Shown here one piece after another: positions 59,178 through 64,000 of a DNA stretch of 64,000 bases. Made by a program: the position numbers and the translations under genes. The stretch is from Rhynchosporium graminicola (taxonomy: Eukaryota > Ascomycota > Leotiomycetes > Helotiales > Ploettnerulaceae), in the NCBI GenBank assembly GCA_900074885.1, contig FJUW01000037.1, positions 434,001-498,000 of the forward strand, written 5' to 3'. Within the stretch, counting starts at the first letter, position 1. Each line of letters begins with the position of its first letter. The notes beneath the pieces are model-generated. The model was not told the DNA's origin. It saw only the letters and a list, made by a program, of their open reading frames with translations, and did no database searches.

Positions 59178-62100
59178 CTATTCATACATCGTACCCAACC
59201 AATACAACAACCCCCCAAGCCCAACGTTAACACCCAAATGCTGTCCGATGCTCCAAGCCATACTATATAGATACTTCGGCGAGAAAACCGTCCAGATGAA
59301 CAGATGCGTGCGCAATAGTGTACAAGCAGCCATCACGAACACAAGACTAGATGTAACGAATACAGTCCGTAAAGAAAGATGCTGCTGTAGAATATTCTTC
59401 CTGTCCTCACTTCCCTTCAGACCGACACTCTTCCGCCGAAATCGCAGAAGCATAATTGTCGTAGCAGAAGTCCAGAAAATTGGCCCCGTCCAATTACTCG
59501 CGAATGTTAGAATGCCGACTGCGAGCGCGTTGTAGCCGCTTACACCGTTATAGGCGCTCGAGAGATCGATGGAGGAGATGGCGTTGGAGCCGCCGAAGGC
59601 GAAGAAGGACATGTATTGAAGCAGGAGTGAGGTAGTGCTTATTTCTACGAGAGTAAGATCTATATCGTTCAGAAGGTAGAATTGGATCTCGAAAAGGAGG
59701 ATGAGTGGGATGTTGGTGGCGCGGGACTGGGTTACGAGGAAGAGTGTTAGGAGATCGTGGATGGTGCGCATTGTTGCTGTGGTGTGTGTTAAAGATGTTT
59801 TTTTGGGGGAGGGGGGGTGAGGAGGTTGGTTTAGGAGTAACTTACGATTTGGTCGTTTTTCGTGCCCGAATCCTGATCCTATTGTGTAGATCAACACAAT
59901 TCCTATGGCTATTATTGCAAACCTGGCTCTTCCGATTAACGATGCTCCAGCACCTGCTTCGCTATCCGCCATATACTTCACGATCCCAGCCATAAGCTCT
60001 GGGGAATCCTCGTTGGTGAAGGCGAGCTTAAACGTTAAAGCTGCAGTGACGAGAGCGGTTGAGATTCCCGCTGCTGCTACTTGAGGGAAGCGATGGAAAG
60101 CTCGAGAAGTAAGAGACTGTAATATCCAAAGATACGTCAGGCCCACAAAGGCCCAAAGAGTCAATCGATGCTCGGAGAAGAAGGTTCGAGCGATATCGGG
60201 CTCGCCGGCCCATTTCTGCCCGGTTTGATTCCAGCGTCTTCCGAATCTTGCCACGATGAGTACCAGGATCGAACTTGCTGCTAGGAAGACGGTGTTCTGA
60301 CTTTTTTTACGCGCGCTGTGACACTGTCAGCTCCAATCGATGGAACTTCGATGAAAGGCTTACCATTTGACCCAAAGTAGTACGAGCCATGCTGAGGTTG
60401 CCCAGAACCAGAAATGCTGCTCTTCTTCCACGTAACTGCTGGCAAACATCATGATCCCGTACAACAGAGATATCAAGAGTATAGGAATTGATTCCTTGAA
60501 CGACTTAGATAGTGTTGGGAAAGCTGCGGCAAGACCTAGGAGAAGCGCCACTGTTGATGTGGCTTGGCCACTTGCCAACTTCCGAACATCGTAGTTACTA
60601 GCAGTGCCACTCATAATGTCTTGTGCATCTTTCAACCACTGTGGCTGTTAGACAAATCAGATTTTCAGTGGACATAATTGACTGACCTTGGTAGTGATTT
60701 GTATCCACTCATCGATATCATAATCATTGTCCTTCAAGCTCGGTTCGGTTTCATCGATGATCTTCCACTGACAAGCGAGTTGGTCGATGTCTTCAGAGAG
60801 GTCCTTACAATTATTCGAATGACTGGCACCTTTAAAAGATGGAAAGGCAGCTGTAACGACCCCGAGAATCTGCCTTGCGTTTCTCGAGAGAATTTGGACT
60901 TGATCACTCTCTGCCTACTATTAGTAAAGTCTACAAAATTGGACGCAATCTACACACTTTTTGGCCAGAATGGTAAGAAATTTGGGATCATAGCCCCGAG
61001 ATTGTTTCGAGGTGCTGGAAACCCAAGCAGTGATCCTAGTGTCGGCGCTATGTCTGACTGCTCAACCTTGAAGTAATAGTGGAAGTCCTCTTGAAATTCA
61101 GCTGGCGATACGTGACCAGAATTGATACTTCTCAACTTCGGTGCGATGAAGACAAGAGCCGGTGAAGTTTCTCCAGGAGCTGATCCGCCATGATTTCCGG
61201 CATCGTTCATTCCATGATCTCCAGCGAGTACCAGGAGAGTCGATTGTAAATGTTGCTTGTTAGTCATGGCTTCGTAGATCAATTTCACAATGCCATCCAT
61301 CTCATGCTGTTTGGGGATCATGTTTGGACTAGTACGTGTTAGTGATTGTTTGGAACCCTGATTTTAGAAGAGTGTACCCTCTTGGGCCTGTCTTGTGGCC
61401 GATATGATCAAGACCGAGATAGTGCAAAACCATGGTATTCCAGTCATCATTCCTCAACTCTTCCGGCACGTGTCTCGTAACATTATTGTCAACTTCTGTG
61501 AAATCCTGGACCAAAATATTTTCAGGTACTCTTCTGCGTATAATTACAGGATCTCGACTGACCGTAACAAAAAAGCTAGACGTCCCATCGGCACGATCAA
61601 AAGTTTCCGGGAATAGCTTCAGCCAAGTATCGTCTCCATACATGATCATTTTCCCCGTGCCCTTTGCTTTCATTTGTGCAAGCCATGTATCTTGTGTCGC
61701 CAGCGTGGATGATGTGTCTGATTCCGCGAAGTTGAGGATCAGGTCTAGAAATGATGGAGTGGATCCTGTAGTGATTGCCTTTATTCGAGGCATAGTGATC
61801 GTAGGAGATGTGGCATGGGCAGTAAATGGAATGGCTTCACCATTTTGAATGAGGCTACGAAAATGTCAGCTACACTACTGTCGCGATAAGAATATTATAC
61901 CTCTGAGTAAACAGAAATCCCGAGCTGTTGGAATACACGAAATCACTAAGTTGAATCAACTTAGTGCTTCGCAACATGACTGAGCAAGTACCTTCTCAAC
62001 GCATCCACTACCATAAAAATCACCCTGTCGAACGGAGCCTCAGGGGGTGGCCCATATTCCAAAGTTTCGTATTGTGCCAATCCAGGCAGGAAGGGCTTGT

Positions 62101-62191
62101 ATGGAAAGAAGCCACTGGCGAAGATTGATATAGCGATCGGTACGAGGATATTTGCAGCAAGCAAGAGCAGAGTAGACGTTCGAGAGGCCAT
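59178..62191 (-). CDS. las21: GPI ethanolamine phosphate transferase 2 (Las21/Gpi7)
   Basis: ER membrane enzyme that adds ethanolamine phosphate to the second mannose of the GPI anchor. Nine exons in transcript order: 61992-62191, 61901-61945, 61563-61854, 61378-61505, 60958-61328, 60687-60910, 60364-60644, 59846-60315 and 59178-59776. They give 869 residues; frames and total agree. An N-terminal signal anchor (LLLLAANILVPIAISIFASG) precedes the alkaline-phosphatase-like catalytic domain: VVDALRSD (metal ligand; split by intron 1), TITMPRIKAITTG (active-site Thr), HYLGLDHIGHKTGP and GDHGMNDAGNHGG. The C-terminal half is a series of membrane helices. Intron 3 (57 nt) is stop-free and in frame, but removal gives the family sequence SFFVTDFTEVDNNVTRH. 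The junction between exons 5 and 6 has alternative splice sites a few bases apart. ATG 62191 is preferred over two upstream in-frame ATGs. Confidence 0.92.
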
Positions 62192-62750
62192 CTTGCTGGG
62201 AGAGACCAGCTCCTCCGGAAGCATCAGCAAATTAGAGAGGCCAGTTCACGCAATTTCGAATTCTCGTACAAACCAAATCTTGCCATCGCTGTATGCGGGG
62301 TGTCAGGCTTCGAGCTCAAGTTGCCAAAACGCGGTTTCTTGGAAAATGCCATCAGGATGTGCGATTGAAGCTTGATCTGGCCTGGCCCGGGGAGTAAGTC
62401 TCCGATGAAGAGTGTGCAGTGAGTGCTTATCGATATGACCCACTATAAAGATACTTATAAAAGTCCAACCCGCCGGAGGCTCGAATGGCTCGAGCATGGA
62501 CTTTGCTTAAGCCGAATGAAGTCTCCAGATGGAGATAGATAATCAGATAATCGAGAGGCAGAAGACGTCGCTTTGCAGTCATAGTGGAATGCATAAGGGG
62601 GTTTATAAGCGTGAAAGTAGAACGATAGTCAACATCTCGCAAGAAGGGCACGATGCGCCATGTACCCCTTTCAAATGACACCAAAACTCCCCCACCAAAT
62701 CACAATAACGCCGTCGTATGAATGATTTGCCCTTTTTGACTTCTTTTGTC
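62192..62750. other. Intergenic between las21 and the LLPH-like gene
   Basis: 559 bp between tandem minus-strand genes; probably contains the las21 promoter. No feature recognised. Confidence 0.45.
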
Positions 62751-63252
62751 TCACTTCTTGCCCTTCTTCTGCTTCTTGCTGACCTTACTCCTCTCATTGT
62801 ACTTGGGGAACACAATTGCAGATCGGCGCTTGCTCACACGCCTCTTGATTTCTCCCTTCCCAGACTTCGAGTTGACCTTCGCAGAATTGCCATCGACTTC
62901 CATAGCTGTGATTGAAAGATTAGAGCTGAAGGATAGCCAGGAATGTGCGTCAAGAGGATCGTACCTTCTGTCTGCTTGGACTCTACTGCTACTGGAACTG
63001 CTTTCTCTTCTGGCGCAACTGATTTGCATTAGTCGCATAGGCGGGAATGTTCTCGGAGAATCTCCTACCATCTTCTTCTTCTACTTCTTCTTCCTCCATC
63101 TCTACATCCTTCTTTGTTTTCGGCTGCGCAGCTAAAGCCATAAGTTTCGCGGAGAGTCTGGCTGTACGATCCGTTTCCACCGGCCCAAAAACTCTGCTCT
63201 TCAACTTGGCATTATTCGCCTTCTTCGTGGATGCTCTTGAACCTTTCGCCAT
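62751..63252 (-). CDS. Small basic nucleolar protein, LLPH/YBL028C family (DUF2423)
   Basis: Three exons in transcript order, 63069-63252, 62965-63018 and 62751-62905, give 130 residues. The N-terminal DUF2423 block is MAKGSRASTKKANNAKLKSR then VFGPVETDRTARLSAKLMALAAQPK, followed by a Glu-rich linker. The two short introns (50 and 59 nt) must be removed; without them the first frame ends in a spurious KRKQFQ tail. The C-terminus is basic (IKRRVSKRRSAIVFPKYNERSK, then KKQKKGKK), fitting nucleolar localisation and a link to pre-60S ribosome assembly known for the yeast relative. It is divergent from the SAP-domain gene at the window end. Confidence 0.88.
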
Positions 63253-63811
63253 TGCTTCAACTGGTGAGATACGTGAAATGGGTGGGGATTTTGAAACAAT
63301 GAATGTGGAAATGCAGTAACTGTCGTAGGAAGCTGAACCTTTGGTGAAATCGTATCTTCAGAAGCGCCTCTCTACAAGGCCCCAAATGCCGGCGGCTTCT
63401 ACAGGGCCAGCTCACATATTTTCTCGAGCATAGTGCGGCCGCATTTTAGCGCCAATTCGGACTGGAACTTTGGAAGGCCAGCCAAACCCAAGCCCAGCGT
63501 AGGTCGAAGGCGAGTCGAGGCATGAAGTGAGACTTGACTTCACTTGTCTTCACTTCACTTTACTTGTCCCTTCTACCGTGAATGGTGAAGCGCCCCCTTC
63601 CCTCTTAGAAAGGCCGGCCTCTTATTTCACCAACAAAAGGTCGGACAAAGATCAGGAATTAGAATTGTCTATCTGCGTCTCAATCTCGCCTCACCTCTCC
63701 TCACCACACCTTGAATCCTCCAGCAAATCCTCTCGACCTCAGCCCTCGATTCGTATCACATCCATGCATTCTCTGCCTTGGCGCTCATCATCCAACACCA
63801 GATAGAAGAGA
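63253..63811. promoter_or_regulatory. Divergent promoter region
   Basis: 559 bp between the LLPH-like and SAP-domain genes. It contains repeated CTTCACTT-like units near 63535-63562. No clear TATA box. Confidence 0.45.
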
Positions 63812-64000
63812 ATGGCCTCTATGGGGGCCGGATACCTCGACGTGGAACCCCTCGTTCGACAAGTCAAATACGGCGGATACGTCAATAAACTTCTCCAGAA
63901 TATCTGCGCAAGTGAAGGACTCAGCAAACTCGGCGTGAAGGCCGATCTCCAGCAGCGCATTATTGACAGTGAGTGGGTTTCAACGTTCTTTCCCATAGCC
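63812..64000 (+). CDS. SAP-domain protein, probably Siz/PIAS-type SUMO E3 ligase, 5' end only
   Basis: Exon 1 runs from ATG 63812 to 63968, ending at a GTGAGT donor; the intron reaches the window edge. The 52 visible residues contain a SAP motif: VRQVKYGGYVNKLLQNICAS, then EGLSKLGVKADLQQRIID. A SAP domain at the extreme N-terminus with this spacing is typical of fungal Siz/PIAS SUMO ligases, where it binds DNA. The PINIT and SP-RING domains that would prove it lie outside the window. Another SAP protein cannot be excluded. Confidence 0.7.
   Translation, partial: MASMGAGYLDVEPLVRQVKYGGYVNKLLQNICASEGLSKLGVKADLQQRIIDSEWVSTFFPIA

Noticed and set aside
62952..63071. Alternative reading of the LLPH-like gene without introns (ending KRKQFQ)
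   Set aside because: Splicing two short introns with good donors, branch sites and acceptors joins the DUF2423 start to the basic C-terminus in frame.

Overview
This window looks like nuclear DNA of a filamentous ascomycete (Pezizomycotina, perhaps Leotiomycetes; the class is a guess from protein flavour). Genes are split by short GT-AG introns, mostly 45-140 nt, with CTNAY-type branch sites. They encode typical fungal proteins: Tof1/Swi1, fungal alpha-actinin, Azf1-like zinc fingers, Gpi7/Las21, Caf16 and Rmp1. There are no bacterial-style operons. I found no convincing tRNA or rRNA, no CRISPR array and no intact transposon.

Left part (1-28 kb). The window opens inside an alpha-N-terminal methyltransferase gene (Tae1/NTM1, minus strand). 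About 13 kb without a recognisable gene follows, leading to a four-exon homeobox transcription factor (13.7-15.8 kb). Then come a mitochondrial-type 3-hydroxyacyl-CoA dehydrogenase (minus) and the replication-fork protection factor Tof1 (plus), which share a 254-bp divergent promoter. A four-exon alpha-actinin (minus) and a small MYND-finger protein with an eroded finger complete this part.

Middle (28-43 kb). This is a gene-decay zone. It holds three recognisable pseudogenes: a Gre2/dihydroflavonol-reductase-like SDR, a DHA1-type MFS exporter interrupted by a 33-bp minisatellite, and a fungal-specific transcription factor of the PF11951/DUF3468 type. Reductase, exporter and regulator side by side suggest a dead biosynthetic or detoxification cluster (inference). 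About 6 kb with no recognisable content follows.

Right part (43-64 kb). A microsatellite-rich non-coding stretch of about 4 kb leads to a four-finger Azf1-like C2H2 transcription factor. Urm1 (minus), with three short exons, stands divergent to Elp2 (plus). Both proteins act in wobble-uridine modification of tRNA, through the s2 and mcm5 branches respectively, so their pairing is functionally meaningful. Dense housekeeping genes follow: Caf16 (minus), Rmp1 (plus), Gpi7/Las21 (minus, nine exons), an LLPH/YBL028C-like nucleolar protein (minus), and the first exon of a SAP-domain, probably Siz/PIAS SUMO ligase (plus), which runs off the end.

Exon boundaries were worked out by hand from splice consensus, reading frame and family conservation. 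Start codons are less certain than splice junctions. There is no transcript evidence.
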